Part shown: one piece after another, positions 35,856 to 44,952 of the stretch | How positions within the stretch are numbered: the first letter of the stretch is position 1 | How the letters are laid out: each line of letters starts with the position of its first letter | Source of the DNA: an uncultured Bacteroidaceae bacterium | GTDB lineage: Bacteria; Bacteroidota; Bacteroidia; Bacteroidales; Bacteroidaceae | Assembly: GCA_904502235.1 (NCBI GenBank) | Contig: CAJGDP010000012.1 | Span: forward strand, 1 to 50,706 | DNA: 50,706 bases | Direction of reading: 5' to 3' | The notes under the pieces: generated by a model | Database searches by the model: none | What the model saw: only the letters and a program-made list of their open reading frames with translations | Told to the model about the DNA's origin: nothing | Program-made: the position numbers and the translations under genes

Positions 35856-36236
35856 TTACATACCCGATTGACGGCGTAAATTTTCAATTTGTGAATCCCA
35901 TAAATCCTTTTGGTCCTCTATTTCGTCCTTATGGGCAAAATCGGTAACCTCGAGAGTATGTTCTCTTGTGAGTTCGTTGTATGTTATTCTCATCTCGAAA
36001 TATGTGTTCTGTGGTTCATCTTCCCATCTGAATTTCACATATACACCGTTACGTTGTGCAACAAGATGAGCAACTCTTTTTTCGGTCTTTCCCCAGCAGA
36101 AAGTGAAAGTTCGGTCTATACTTTCAACCTTATCGGCAAACCATGGCGACAATCCGGCAGCTGTGCCTATGTAGCTCCAAATCATTGAAGCACTACCCTT
36201 CAGCGGATATTCAATATAAATTTTTTCTTTACTCAT
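35856..36236 (-). CDS. START-like domain protein
   Basis: 126 residues, a single domain of the SRPBCC/AHSA1 fold: IYIEYPLKGSASMIWSYIGTAAGLSPWFADKV is the typical opening of the Bacteroidota START-like family, with an aromatic core (FTFCWGKTEKRVAHLV) and a final long helix (DEIEDQKDLWDSQIENLRRQ). The fold makes a hydrophobic pocket, but no ligand is known. It is widely conserved next to envelope or metabolic genes in this phylum. A 112-base gap with a promoter separates it from the permease gene. Confidence 0.85.
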   Translation of the reverse strand: MSKEKIYIEYPLKGSASMIWSYIGTAAGLSPWFADKVESIDRTFTFCWGKTEKRVAHLVAQRNGVYVKFRWEDEPQNTYFEMRITYNELTREHTLEVTDFAHKDEIEDQKDLWDSQIENLRRQSGM

Positions 36237-36416
36237 TTATTGAATGGTTGGTTATAAGCAAGTTGTATATCAGTTGCAAGATAGAAATTAATATTTGAAT
36301 TTCAAAAAAAGAACCTTTTATTTTGTAAAATTATGTCTGTTTTATATGAGAATAGAACAAAAAACGTGTATTTATGGTTTAAAATGAATATTTTTTTGAT
36401 GAATTTTCGCAAAATA

Positions 36417-36448
36417 CTTGTCATATTCAAAATATAGATATATCTTTG
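36417..36448 (+). promoter_or_regulatory. Promoter of tRNA-Met
   Basis: CTTG (36417-36420), 20 bases, then TATCTTTG (36441-36448), an exact -7 match, 15 bases before the tRNA. Confidence 0.75.
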
Positions 36449-36463
36449 CACCGCAAAAATGAT

Positions 36464-36537
36464 GGCGAGATAGCTCAGCTGGTTAGAGCGCATGATTCAT
36501 AATCATGAGGTCCCCGGTTCAATCCCGGGTCTCGCTA
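36464..36537 (+). tRNA. tRNA with CAT anticodon (probably elongator tRNA-Met)
   Basis: A 74-base cloverleaf: acceptor GGCGAGA/TCTCGCT, D arm GCTC/GAGC, anticodon stem CATGA/TCATG with loop TTCATAA (anticodon CAT), T arm CCCGG/CCGGG and discriminator A; CCA is not encoded. It lacks the initiator features (a C1-A72 mismatch and three G-C pairs in the anticodon stem). A lysidine-modified tRNA-Ile2 would look similar, so the identity is likely but not certain. Confidence 0.9.
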
Positions 36538-36543
36538 CACGAG

Positions 36544-36579
36544 AATCGGAGAAAGTTGAAAGACCTTCTCCGATTTTTT
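36544..36579 (+). terminator. Terminator of tRNA-Met
   Basis: AATCGGAGAA (36544-36553) pairs with TTCTCCGATT (36566-36575), followed by more Ts. Confidence 0.8.
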
Positions 36580-36771
36580 CATTCTACTTTTTGTCCACCC
36601 TGCCCTAAGTTACCTGTATTTTGGCAACTATAGAATTACATAAGATGGTTTGAAATTATTGCAAACAATACCACCTACAAAAGAAATATTTTTTAAGGAA
36701 TATGAGTATTGATATATGATTGCATTCAATATTTTACTAAATTGCGAGCGATAAAATAAAAACGATAAAAT

Positions 36772-37212
36772 ATGAAAAAGTATTTAGCAACATTATTATT
36801 CGTATTATGTACTACATTGTTATATGCTCAAACAAGTGAAACAGAGAACACAGAACCTCATATTGGTAAATTCTATTGCGAGGTAAAAGGAGTTGAAAAA
36901 GAATTTACATCTGGTTTAAAAATAATCTTTGATTTTGGAGAAAGTGTCTCTTATAATCTTTGGGGAACATTAAGTAGTAAATTAAAATTTGTAGATGAAA
37001 AAGGAGAAGATATTGAATTTCACAGTATGGTAGATGCTGCAAACTATATGGTAGAACGAGGTTGGAACTTTCAACAAGCATATTCATCAATATATCAAGG
37101 CAAAGCTATTATACATTGGATTTTTTATAAAGATGCAAAAAATTTTAAAGAAGCAAAAAAGGGTATTATTACAAAGGAAGAATATGAAAATATAAATAAT
37201 CTTTTAGATTAG
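36772..37212 (+). CDS. Small secreted protein of unknown function
   Basis: 146 residues. A signal peptide MKKYLATLLFVLCTTLLYAQ is followed by a soluble domain of about 125 residues with one Cys (FYCEVKGVEKEF), beta-strand-like stretches and the helical tail KEAKKGIITKEEYENINNLLD. I recognise no family. Base composition is clearly more AT-rich than that of polA or the polyprenyl synthase next to it, and it is alone between tRNA-Met and polA, which suggests a later arrival. No repeat of the tRNA 3' end is seen downstream, so integration at the tRNA is not shown. Its own terminator follows. A TAAATTGC box near 36740 may be its promoter. Confidence 0.7.
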   Translation: MKKYLATLLFVLCTTLLYAQTSETENTEPHIGKFYCEVKGVEKEFTSGLKIIFDFGESVSYNLWGTLSSKLKFVDEKGEDIEFHSMVDAANYMVERGWNFQQAYSSIYQGKAIIHWIFYKDAKNFKEAKKGIITKEEYENINNLLD

Positions 37213-37221
37213 AATAGCAAA

Positions 37222-37260
37222 AAAAAGAATGTATCAATTCTGAATTGATACATTCTTTTT
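37222..37260. terminator. Bidirectional terminator between the orphan gene and polA
   Basis: The 19-base arms 37222-37240 and 37242-37260 are perfectly complementary, with A and T runs at the ends. Confidence 0.85.
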
Positions 37261-37317
37261 TTCACCATTCTGCCATGAAGTACATTTCGTGGTAAAATAA
37301 GGTTCTGAAATAAGCAA

Positions 37318-40149
37318 TCAATGCGCTTCGAGCCAGTTTGTTCCCCAGCCGTAGTCGGCAATCAGTGGAACGCTCATGGTAAAGGCATTCTGCATCTCTT
37401 CTACAACAAGTTTCTGAATTGCATCGTGCTCCTCTGGAACCACGTTAAAGTTCAATTCGTCGTGTACCTGGAGTATCATTGTTGAGCGCATATTTTCGGC
37501 TTTCATTCTGCGGTAAATGTTTATCATTGCTACCTTGATAATGTCGGCTGCACTACCCTGTATTGGCGCATTTACAGCATTTCGCTCGGCGTATCCGCGT
37601 ACTACTGCATTGTGTGAATTGATGTCGGGCAAATAGCGTTTGCGGTGGAAGATGGTCTCTACGAATCCGTTGGCTTTTGCCTCTTGTTTGCATTTTTCAA
37701 TATATTCGTACACACCTTTATATGTGTCGAAATAGTTCTCTATAAGCTCTTTTGCTTCGCGACGCTCAACATTCATTCTCTCGGCAAGTCCGAATACCGA
37801 TATACCGTATATTATACCAAAGTTGGCTGTCTTGGCTTTTCTGCGTTCGTCTTTTGTTACCTCTTCTATAGGTTTCTTATATATCTTGGCGGCTGTGGCT
37901 GCGTGGATATCGTATCCGCTGCAGAAGTCGTCTATCATATTCTTGTCGCCACTCAAGTGTGCCATTATACGCAGTTCAATCTGTGAGTAATCGGCCGATA
38001 GGAACATACAACCGTCATCGGGTACAAAGGCTTTGCGCACCTCTTTGCCGTCCTCGTCACGTATAGGGATGTTCTGCAGGTTGGGGTTGCTCGAGCTCAA
38101 ACGTCCAGTGGCTGTTACGGTCTGGTTATACGATGTATGTATCTTTCCGCTTCGCGGATTTACAAGCGAGGGGAGGGCATCGATGTATGTGCTGAGCAGT
38201 TTCTTAAGTCCGCGATGTTGTAGAATTTTTTTTACAATGGGGTGGCGGTTCTGAAGTTGCGCAAGCACATCTTCCGATGTAACATATTGCCCAGTCTTTG
38301 TCTTTTTGGGTTTGTCAACAATCTTCAGCTTACCAAAGAGTATATCACCCACCTGGCGTGGCGATGCAATGTTGAACGGTTCGCCGGCAAGTGAGTATAT
38401 CTCTTCTTCTATGTCGGCAAGTCGTTTGCCGAATAGGGTAGAGGTCTCTTTGAGTGCAGCGGTATCGATGCGTGCTCCGTTGCGTTCCATATATGCAAGC
38501 ACGGGAACGAGTGGCATCTCTATATTGTAGAATAGTTCTTCCAACCCTTCGCTCTTTATCTCTTTTTCAAGTATGTTTTTTAGCTTGAGTGTTACGTCGG
38601 CATCTTCGCATGCATAGTCGCACACTTTTTCGGGTGCGACATCACGCATGTTCTTTTGTGTCTTTCCCTTCTCGCCAATAAGTTCCTCAATTTTTATTGT
38701 GTCGTAATTGAGATAGATTTCGGCAAGGTAGTCCATTCCATGATAGAGTTCGGGTTGCAGAACATAGTGGGCTATCATGGTGTCGAAAAGTTTTCCTTTT
38801 ACCTCGATGCCGTAGTTGGCAAGAATGGTTATGTCGTATTTTATATTCTGTCCCACCTTCTCAATCTCTTCGTTCTCGAAAATTTCTCTAAGCAGGTTGA
38901 GTCGGGTAGTGGCTTCTTCTCTTTCTGCCGGCATGGGTATGTAAAAGGCTTCTCCTTCCTTAACCGACAGGCTTAATCCTACAATTTCGGCATCGAGTGC
39001 GTTGGTGCTTGTTGTTTCTGTGTCGAAACACACAGTTTTGTATTTTTTTACATCAATGGCTAAATTGTGTATATCTTGCTCTGTTTCAATGAGTTTGTAG
39101 GTGTGTTGCACCTCTTTTAAGCTCAAATGGCTCGAATTTTTTTCTTCGCACGTATCTTCGCCCGTAAAAATATCAAAGAGAGAGCCTTGTAGAGGGTTGC
39201 TTTGTACCGCTTTTTTTGTTGCTCCGGTGGCAGGTTGTTTAACCTCTGTTGCAAAGTCATCAAAGAGTGAAGGTATCTGTTGATTTTTTTTCACTCGCTC
39301 TTTCAGTCCGCGCAGTTCATAAAAATCGAACAGACGGGTGAGTTCTTCTTCGTTGGCTGCTTCTCTTTTCAGAATCTCCATGTCAAGTTCAATGGGAACA
39401 TCGGTCTTTATTGTTGCAAGGAATTTGCTGAAAATGATTTTTTCCCTGTTTTCTTCGACCTTTGTCCTTAATGCTCCTTTGAGTTCGCTTGTGTTTTCGA
39501 GAAGGTTCTCTATACTTCCGAACTGTGCAATGAGTTTCTGTGCTGTCTTTTCACCAACACCTGGGCAACCGGGAATGTTGTCGCTCGAGTCGCCCATCAG
39601 TCCCAGAAAGTCTATTACCTGTGATGTGTTCTCTATGCAGAACTTTTCCTTTACCCTTTCGATATCCATTACCTCGAACTCTTTGTCACCATACTTTGGA
39701 CGGTATATGAATGTGGTGTCCGAAACAAGCTGTCCGTAATCTTTGTCGGGAGTCATCATATATGTAATAATTCCCCTTTTCTCCGCCTGTTTTGCCAATG
39801 TTCCTATAACGTCGTCGGCTTCGTATCCCGGAACCTCGAATATGGGTATGTTATAGGCTTTTATGAACTCTTTTATAACGGGAACCGATTCTCTTATAAC
39901 CTCGGGTGTCTCCTCACGCTGTGCCTTGTACTGTTCGTATGCCTCGTGTCGGAATGTAGGTCCTTTGGGGTCAAAGGCTATTCCTATATGTGTAGGTTTT
40001 TCCTTTTTAAGAACGTCTTCAAGAGTGTTCATGAAACCTAGAATTGCCGATGTATTGAACCCTTTTGAGTTTATTCTAGGGTTCTTCATCAGGGCATAAT
40101 AGGCTCTGTATATTAGTGCGTATGCATCAAGCAGAAACAGTTTTTCCAT
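37318..40149 (-). CDS. polA: DNA polymerase I
   Basis: 943 residues with all three activities. The 5'-3' nuclease (1-about 275) starts KLFLLDAYALIYRAYYAL and has VPGYEADDVIGTLA and the DFLGLMGDSSDNIPGCPGVGEKTA helix-hairpin-helix. The 3'-5' proofreading domain keeps its acidic residues (VCFDTETTSTNALDAE, then KYDITIL and CEDADVTLKL), so it is likely active. The polymerase domain has LSADYSQIELRIMAH (motif A), RRKAKTANFGIIYGIS (motif B) and LQVHDELNF (motif C). It fills gaps and removes Okazaki primers. It is transcribed alone and divergently from the polyprenyl synthase gene. Confidence 0.97.
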   Translation of the reverse strand: MEKLFLLDAYALIYRAYYALMKNPRINSKGFNTSAILGFMNTLEDVLKKEKPTHIGIAFDPKGPTFRHEAYEQYKAQREETPEVIRESVPVIKEFIKAYNIPIFEVPGYEADDVIGTLAKQAEKRGIITYMMTPDKDYGQLVSDTTFIYRPKYGDKEFEVMDIERVKEKFCIENTSQVIDFLGLMGDSSDNIPGCPGVGEKTAQKLIAQFGSIENLLENTSELKGALRTKVEENREKIIFSKFLATIKTDVPIELDMEILKREAANEEELTRLFDFYELRGLKERVKKNQQIPSLFDDFATEVKQPATGATKKAVQSNPLQGSLFDIFTGEDTCEEKNSSHLSLKEVQHTYKLIETEQDIHNLAIDVKKYKTVCFDTETTSTNALDAEIVGLSLSVKEGEAFYIPMPAEREEATTRLNLLREIFENEEIEKVGQNIKYDITILANYGIEVKGKLFDTMIAHYVLQPELYHGMDYLAEIYLNYDTIKIEELIGEKGKTQKNMRDVAPEKVCDYACEDADVTLKLKNILEKEIKSEGLEELFYNIEMPLVPVLAYMERNGARIDTAALKETSTLFGKRLADIEEEIYSLAGEPFNIASPRQVGDILFGKLKIVDKPKKTKTGQYVTSEDVLAQLQNRHPIVKKILQHRGLKKLLSTYIDALPSLVNPRSGKIHTSYNQTVTATGRLSSSNPNLQNIPIRDEDGKEVRKAFVPDDGCMFLSADYSQIELRIMAHLSGDKNMIDDFCSGYDIHAATAAKIYKKPIEEVTKDERRKAKTANFGIIYGISVFGLAERMNVERREAKELIENYFDTYKGVYEYIEKCKQEAKANGFVETIFHRKRYLPDINSHNAVVRGYAERNAVNAPIQGSAADIIKVAMINIYRRMKAENMRSTMILQVHDELNFNVVPEEHDAIQKLVVEEMQNAFTMSVPLIADYGWGTNWLEAH

Positions 40150-40234
40150 AATTCAAAATAATATTCTGTTGTTCTATTATTATAACTCTCTGTAAAAATA
40201 CACATTTTTTGCTACTATCCATATTCTTTTTTAT

Positions 40235-40242
40235 TACTTTTG
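40235..40242 (+). promoter_or_regulatory. -7 box of the polyprenyl synthase gene
   Basis: TACTTTTG, an exact TAnnTTTG match, in the 186-base gap between divergent polA and the synthase gene; the leader would be about 90 bases. Confidence 0.5.
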
Positions 40243-40335
40243 TAAAAAGTATTCTACGAAGATATGTGTAATTTCACTATTTTTGTTGTTTAACGATGTG
40301 TGCGGTGCATATTCCGCCATGTGTAAATTTTTTAT

Positions 40336-41310
40336 ATGGATTATCTTGCAACCATACAAGCACCTGTAACTCAGGAGATTGAAGACTTCAGAATCTATTT
40401 CAAACAGCAGTTCACAAGCAATGTTGCGCTTTTGAACTCTGCTTTGTCGCATGTGAGCGAGTCGGCAGGCAAGCTTATGCGTCCAATGCTCGTGCTTCTT
40501 GTTGCAAAATGTATGGGCAAGGTTACAGAAAGGGTTTTTGCAGCCGCTTCTGCAATGGAGTTGCTTCACTCTGCCAGCTTGTTGCACGATGACGTTATTG
40601 ATGAGAGCGACATGCGTCGCGGACGTCCTTCGCTGAATGTTGCCTTTAATAACAATATTGCCGTTTTAACCGGTGATTATCTCTTCTCACAGGCTCTTAA
40701 CAATGCTGCAAAGACTGGTGATATACGCACCATAGAGGAACTTGCAAAACTGGGCAAGGAGCTTTCGAGCGGCGAGGTTATGCAGGTTGAACTGGAGAAG
40801 GAGGGTACATATAGCGAAGAGAACTATTACAAGGTCATATACAACAAGACAGCCTCGCTGTTTGTCTGCAGTGCGCTATGCGCTGTATATTCTGTAGGTG
40901 GAAGTGACGAATATGCCAGGGCTTTCGAGAACTACGGCAAATGTGTCGGTATGTGCTTTCAGATAAAGGACGATATATTCGATTATTTCAATAACGATAT
41001 AGGTAAGCCTACAGGAAGCGATATGCGTGAGGGAAAAATCACATTGCCTGCGCTTTATGTATTGAACAACAGCGATAATCCTGCTCTTGTTACTATAAGA
41101 GAGAAACTTTCAAAGGGTATAAGTCTCGATGAAAAGGAGATTGAATCGTTTATCGCGATTGCCAGGAACGAGGGTGGAGTGGAGTATGCACATACTGTAA
41201 TCGACAAGTATCGTACCCAGGCTATAGACTCGTTGCCCAAGGATATTGCTCCTGAACTTCATGCGGCACTTGTAGCGTATATCGATTACGTTATCAATAG
41301 GGATAAATAA
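40336..41310 (+). CDS. All-trans polyprenyl diphosphate synthase
   Basis: 324 residues, trans-isoprenyl transferase fold. The first aspartate-rich motif is LLHDDVIDESDMRRGRPS (about 87-104) and the second QIKDDIFDYFNND (about 213-225); both bind the magnesium-diphosphate. It lengthens farnesyl diphosphate with isopentenyl diphosphate, most likely to make the menaquinone side chain used with the fumarate reductase/succinate dehydrogenase coded at the right end. Chain length cannot be read reliably. IspB-like in family terms. Confidence 0.92.
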   Translation: MDYLATIQAPVTQEIEDFRIYFKQQFTSNVALLNSALSHVSESAGKLMRPMLVLLVAKCMGKVTERVFAAASAMELLHSASLLHDDVIDESDMRRGRPSLNVAFNNNIAVLTGDYLFSQALNNAAKTGDIRTIEELAKLGKELSSGEVMQVELEKEGTYSEENYYKVIYNKTASLFVCSALCAVYSVGGSDEYARAFENYGKCVGMCFQIKDDIFDYFNNDIGKPTGSDMREGKITLPALYVLNNSDNPALVTIREKLSKGISLDEKEIESFIAIARNEGGVEYAHTVIDKYRTQAIDSLPKDIAPELHAALVAYIDYVINRDK

Positions 41311-41341
41311 AGGATGCAGCTTTAAACTACATCCTTTATTT
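41305..41341. terminator. Bidirectional terminator between polyprenyl synthase and deoC
   Basis: AAATAAAGGATG (41305-41316) pairs with CATCCTTTATTT (41330-41341). Its left arm contains the stop codon of the synthase gene. Confidence 0.8.
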
Positions 41342-41350
41342 CTGTTTAAA

Positions 41351-42286
41351 TCAGAACAATTTTATTTCTTCACCGAGTATCTCGCTCAGGCACAGGTTTG
41401 CAAGACGGCTTGTTCCTATGCGGAAAAGTCTGTTTGTGAGCCACTCTTCGCCCAATACCTCTTTTACAATGGTGTAATATACAAGTGCGTCGTTTACTGT
41501 GTTTATTCCACCTGCAGGCTTGAAGCCGATTTTCTGTCCTGTCTTCTGATAGTACTCCTTGATTGTCTGACACATTACATATGCAGCCTCGGGTGTTGCG
41601 GCTGGTTGCTCCTTGCCTGTTGATGTCTTTATGAAATCTGCACCTGAATAAATCGATAGAATGGCAGCTTTTTTAATATTCTCGGCACTCTTCAAGGCAC
41701 CTGTTTCAAGGATTACTTTCAGGTGTTTCTCTCCGCAGATGCTTTTGAGCTCCTGTATCTCGTCGCATACTCCTTCGTAATCTCCGCTAAGGAATTTGCC
41801 AACGCTGAGTACTATATCAATCTCTGTTGCACCTTCGTGTATTGCCATTGCAGTCTCTGCGACTTTAATCTCCTGAAAGGTCTGTGACGATGGGAAACCA
41901 CCTGCTACGCATGCAATCTCAACACCATCTACCTGCAGTGTCTCATCTACAATCTTTGCAAAATTGGGGTATACGCAGATTGCTGCCACGTTCTTAAGGT
42001 CGGGATATCTGTCGTCAATCTCGTTTACCTTTTCGGTGAAGCGCATTACACTCTCTTCGCTGTCGGTGCATTTAAGTGTGGTAAGGTCTATACAGTTGAA
42101 AAGCTGTTTCTTAACCTCTATCGTATTGTTCTCTTCAACCTTGTTTTCTATAAGATTCTTCACCTTTGCGGCAACCTCTTCATCGCTCATTGCCTTGCCA
42201 TATTCTGCAATTACAAAGTCGTACTTGCTCTCTTCTTGGGTGTGGTGTGTGTGGTTGCCACAGCCGCAGTTGCAATTATCGCTCAT
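41351..42286 (-). CDS. deoC: Deoxyribose-phosphate aldolase
   Basis: 311 residues. The TIM barrel carries the Schiff-base lysine in GADFIKTSTGKEQPAAT and the proton-relay lysines in HLKVILETGALKS and IGFKPAGGI. It cleaves 2-deoxyribose 5-phosphate to glyceraldehyde 3-phosphate and acetaldehyde in deoxynucleoside breakdown. It is longer than E. coli DeoC (259), mainly through an N-terminal extension whose first 15 residues hold three Cys and three His (CNCGCGNHTHH), a metal-site-like cluster. Its start overlaps the end of the MazG-like gene by 11 bases. Confidence 0.95.
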   Translation of the reverse strand: MSDNCNCGCGNHTHHTQEESKYDFVIAEYGKAMSDEEVAAKVKNLIENKVEENNTIEVKKQLFNCIDLTTLKCTDSEESVMRFTEKVNEIDDRYPDLKNVAAICVYPNFAKIVDETLQVDGVEIACVAGGFPSSQTFQEIKVAETAMAIHEGATEIDIVLSVGKFLSGDYEGVCDEIQELKSICGEKHLKVILETGALKSAENIKKAAILSIYSGADFIKTSTGKEQPAATPEAAYVMCQTIKEYYQKTGQKIGFKPAGGINTVNDALVYYTIVKEVLGEEWLTNRLFRIGTSRLANLCLSEILGEEIKLF

Positions 42287-42617
42287 CCTTGTTCAGTTTT
42301 TGATTGTTAATATGTCTTTTATTATCTCTTTTTGTCTTTTTATCGAAGTTTTTTTCGAGTGCTTCGGTAAGGTCAACACCTGTCTGGTTGGCTATACACA
42401 TCAGTACCCACAATACATCGGCAAGCTCGTCGGCAAGCTCGCATTTCTCGTTCTCCTTGAACGACTGTTCACCATATCGGCGTGCCATTATGCGCGCAAC
42501 TTCGCCTACTTCTTCGGTCAGGATTGCCATGTTGGTGAGTTCGTTGAAATAGCGTACTCCGTACTCCTTTATCCAGGCATCTATGCGCTTCTGTGCTTCT
42601 TTTATTGTCATGCTCAT
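42276..42617 (-). CDS. MazG-like nucleotide pyrophosphohydrolase
   Basis: 113 residues, all-alpha. The magnesium-binding residues of the MazG/dUTPase-like fold are seen as LTEEVGEVARIMARRYGEQ, followed by CELADELADVLWVLMCIAN. Enzymes of this type hydrolyse NTPs or dNTPs to monophosphates; with deoC and dtd beside it a house-cleaning role is reasonable. It is linked on both sides: the dtd stop and its ATG share ATGA, and its end overlaps deoC. Confidence 0.9.
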   Translation of the reverse strand: MSMTIKEAQKRIDAWIKEYGVRYFNELTNMAILTEEVGEVARIMARRYGEQSFKENEKCELADELADVLWVLMCIANQTGVDLTEALEKNFDKKTKRDNKRHINNQKLNKDER

Positions 42618-43066
42618 TCCTTGTTTTTGGAGTCGATGAATATTGTTACGGGTCCGTCGTTCAGCAGATCAACCTTCATATCTGCACCAAAAACACCTCG
42701 CTTGATAGGTTTGTTTATTGCAATCTCCATTTCTTCGCAGAATTGCTCATAAAGCGGTATGGATATATCGGGTTTTGCGGCTTTTATATATGATGGTCGG
42801 TTGCCTTTCTTGGTTGATGCCATCAGGGTGAACTGGCTCACTGCAAGTATCTCGCCGTCGATGTCTGTTACAGATTTGTTCATTACACCGTTCTCGTCGT
42901 CGAACAGCCTTATGTTTGCAATCTTTTTGGTGAGCCATTCAATATCTTCGGCATTGTCTTCTTCGCCTATGCCTATAAAAACAAGTAAACCGTTGTTTAT
43001 CAACGAAATAAGTTCGTTGTTTACGGTTACTGATGCTCTTTTTACCCTCTGTATAAGTACTCTCAT
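42614..43066 (-). CDS. dtd: D-aminoacyl-tRNA deacylase
   Basis: About 150 residues from MRVLIQRVKRASVTVNNE. The signature SQFTLMASTKKGNRPSYIKAA contains the SQFTL motif, and the GP motif near the end appears as NDGPVTIFID. DTD removes D-amino acids and glycine from mischarged tRNAs. An in-frame ATG at 43093 lies inside the -7 box (43091-43098), so the start at 43066 is preferred. First gene of the dtd-mazG-deoC operon. Confidence 0.95.
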   Translation of the reverse strand: MRVLIQRVKRASVTVNNELISLINNGLLVFIGIGEEDNAEDIEWLTKKIANIRLFDDENGVMNKSVTDIDGEILAVSQFTLMASTKKGNRPSYIKAAKPDISIPLYEQFCEEMEIAINKPIKRGVFGADMKVDLLNDGPVTIFIDSKNKE

Positions 43067-43090
43067 CTTTTTTATTGATTTTATCTGTGG

Positions 43091-43098
43091 CAAAGATA
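43091..43098 (-). promoter_or_regulatory. -7 box of the dtd-mazG-deoC operon
   Basis: Minus-strand TATCTTTG, exact match, between uvrC and dtd; the -33 position is poor. Confidence 0.55.
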
Positions 43099-43122
43099 CT
43101 CTCTTTTGCTAAATTCCGCTCG

Positions 43123-44952
43123 TTACTTTGTTTTTTTTAGTGCATTCTGCAATAGTTCAGCCTTAGCCTTGCCTACTATCTCTGCAATCTCTTCGGTGCT
43201 TGCCTGCTTTATGCGTTTTACACTCTTGAAGTGCTGTAAAAGCTGTTGCTTGCTCTTCTCTCCTATACCTTTGATGCTGTCGAGTTCCGATGCAGTCTGT
43301 CGCTTGCTACGCTTGTTGTGGTGGAATGTTATGGCAAAGCGGTGTACTTCGTCCTGTATCTGAGTCATGAGTCTGAATAGTGTACTGTTCTGTTTCAAGC
43401 CCACTGTTTCGCCTTCCTTTCCGATAATAAGTTCTGTTGTGCGGTGTTTTCCATCCTTCACAAGTCCGGCAATCTTTATATCAAGTCCCAGTTCGTCCTC
43501 TATAACACTTCTTATGGCTTCCATTTGCCCTTTACCGCCGTCGGCTATAATCAGGTCGGGGAGTTCTTCGTTCTCTTCGATACAGCGTCTGTAGCGTCTT
43601 CCCACAACCTCGCGCATCGATGCATAATCATCAGGTCCAACAACAGTTTTGATATTGAATTTCCTGTACTCTTTCTTTGATGGTTTGAGTTTACGGAACA
43701 CCACACATGCGGCAACAGCATCACTTCCCTGTATGTTTGAATTATCAAAACACTCAATTTTCATCGGTAGTTTATCCAATTGCAGCATATCCTGAATCTC
43801 TTTCATAAGACGTGTGTTTTTCTGTTCGGGATTCAGCTTGTCTTCCTGCTTCATACGGTCGGCTCTGTACTGTTTTACATTGAGTTTTGAGAGTGCCAGA
43901 AGGCGTGCCTTTTCTCCTTTTTGAGGTATTGTTACCGTAATTCCTTCGATTGGCGGTTCAATGGGGAAGGGTAGTATAATCTCTTTCGCTTGGCTGTTGA
44001 ATCGTTCGCGCAGTTCTATAATACCCATGGAAATCAAATCGGAGTCCATCTCATCGAGCCTTTTCTGATACTCAATAGTGAATGCCTGATTTATACAGCC
44101 GTTTGTGATGTGCAGGAAATTGATAAACGCGCTCTTCTCGTCGCTTTCGATATTGAAAACGTCGATATTGTTCAATGTGGCACTTACAACCTCGCTTCGA
44201 GTTCTGAAATTTTCGATTAATTCGTATCTCTTTTTAATTTCAGCAGCACTCTCAAAATCAAGGATCGCTGCTTTTTCTTTCATCTCGGAAATCAGTTTTT
44301 CCTGCAGTATTTTTATGTCTCCTTTTAATATTGCCGTAATTTCATCGATGTATTTGCAGTAATCTTCCCTCGAAATTTTGCCAATACATGGTGCGCAACA
44401 GTTCTTTATCTGATATTCGAGACATGGTCTGTATTTGCCGTTTCTTACACCTTCGGGGGTGATATTAAGATTGCATGTTCTCAACGGGAAAAGTTCTTTT
44501 GTAAGCTGCAACAAAGCATGTAATGCCCCGCTGTTTGTGTATGGTCCGAAATAGCGTCCGTATTCCTTGTTTATTTTTCGTGTCTTGAAAACCTTTGGGA
44601 AATACTCTTTTGTTATACAGATTGAGGGATATGTCTTGTCGTCTTTCAGTAGAACATTATAGCGAGGCTTATGCTGCTTTATAAGATTATTCTCAAGAAG
44701 TAGGGCATCGGTCTCGCTATTTACGACGATATATCTTATATCGGCAATCTTTGAAACGAGCAACCTGGTCTTGAGTGTCTGTTGCTCTTTATTGAAATAT
44801 GAGGATACTCGGCGTTTAAGATTCTTTGCTTTACCTACATATATAATTACTCCGCTGTCGTTCAGGTATTGGTAACAGCCGGGTGAGTCGGGTAGGTTGC
44901 TGACTATGCTTTTGAGATATTCATCTCTTTTGCTTTTCTCCTCTTTGCTCAT
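43123..44952 (-). CDS. uvrC: Excinuclease ABC subunit C
   Basis: About 609 residues from MSKEEKSKRDEYL. In order: GIY-YIG nuclease (SPGCYQYLNDSGVIIYVGKAKNLKRRVSSYF), a Cys-rich segment (CLEYQIKNCCAPCIGKISREDYCKY), UVR domain, the UvrC C-terminal RNase H-like nuclease (IECFDNSNIQGSDAVAACVVF, LIIADGGKGQ) and a helix-hairpin-helix tail (LDSIKGIGEKSKQQLLQHFKSVKRI). UvrC makes both incisions in nucleotide excision repair. Its ATG shares one base with the apt stop (TAATG), so translation is coupled; the nine codons upstream of this ATG in frame lie inside apt and are unlikely to be used. Confidence 0.97.
   Translation of the reverse strand: MSKEEKSKRDEYLKSIVSNLPDSPGCYQYLNDSGVIIYVGKAKNLKRRVSSYFNKEQQTLKTRLLVSKIADIRYIVVNSETDALLLENNLIKQHKPRYNVLLKDDKTYPSICITKEYFPKVFKTRKINKEYGRYFGPYTNSGALHALLQLTKELFPLRTCNLNITPEGVRNGKYRPCLEYQIKNCCAPCIGKISREDYCKYIDEITAILKGDIKILQEKLISEMKEKAAILDFESAAEIKKRYELIENFRTRSEVVSATLNNIDVFNIESDEKSAFINFLHITNGCINQAFTIEYQKRLDEMDSDLISMGIIELRERFNSQAKEIILPFPIEPPIEGITVTIPQKGEKARLLALSKLNVKQYRADRMKQEDKLNPEQKNTRLMKEIQDMLQLDKLPMKIECFDNSNIQGSDAVAACVVFRKLKPSKKEYRKFNIKTVVGPDDYASMREVVGRRYRRCIEENEELPDLIIADGGKGQMEAIRSVIEDELGLDIKIAGLVKDGKHRTTELIIGKEGETVGLKQNSTLFRLMTQIQDEVHRFAITFHHNKRSKRQTASELDSIKGIGEKSKQQLLQHFKSVKRIKQASTEEIAEIVGKAKAELLQNALKKTK

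Noticed and set aside
36464..37260. tRNA-Met as the attachment site of an integrated island.
   Set aside because: No integrase and no repeat of the tRNA 3' end downstream.
43067..43093. Upstream in-frame ATG for dtd.
   Set aside because: It lies in the -7 box, and the family starts at MRVLIQRV.
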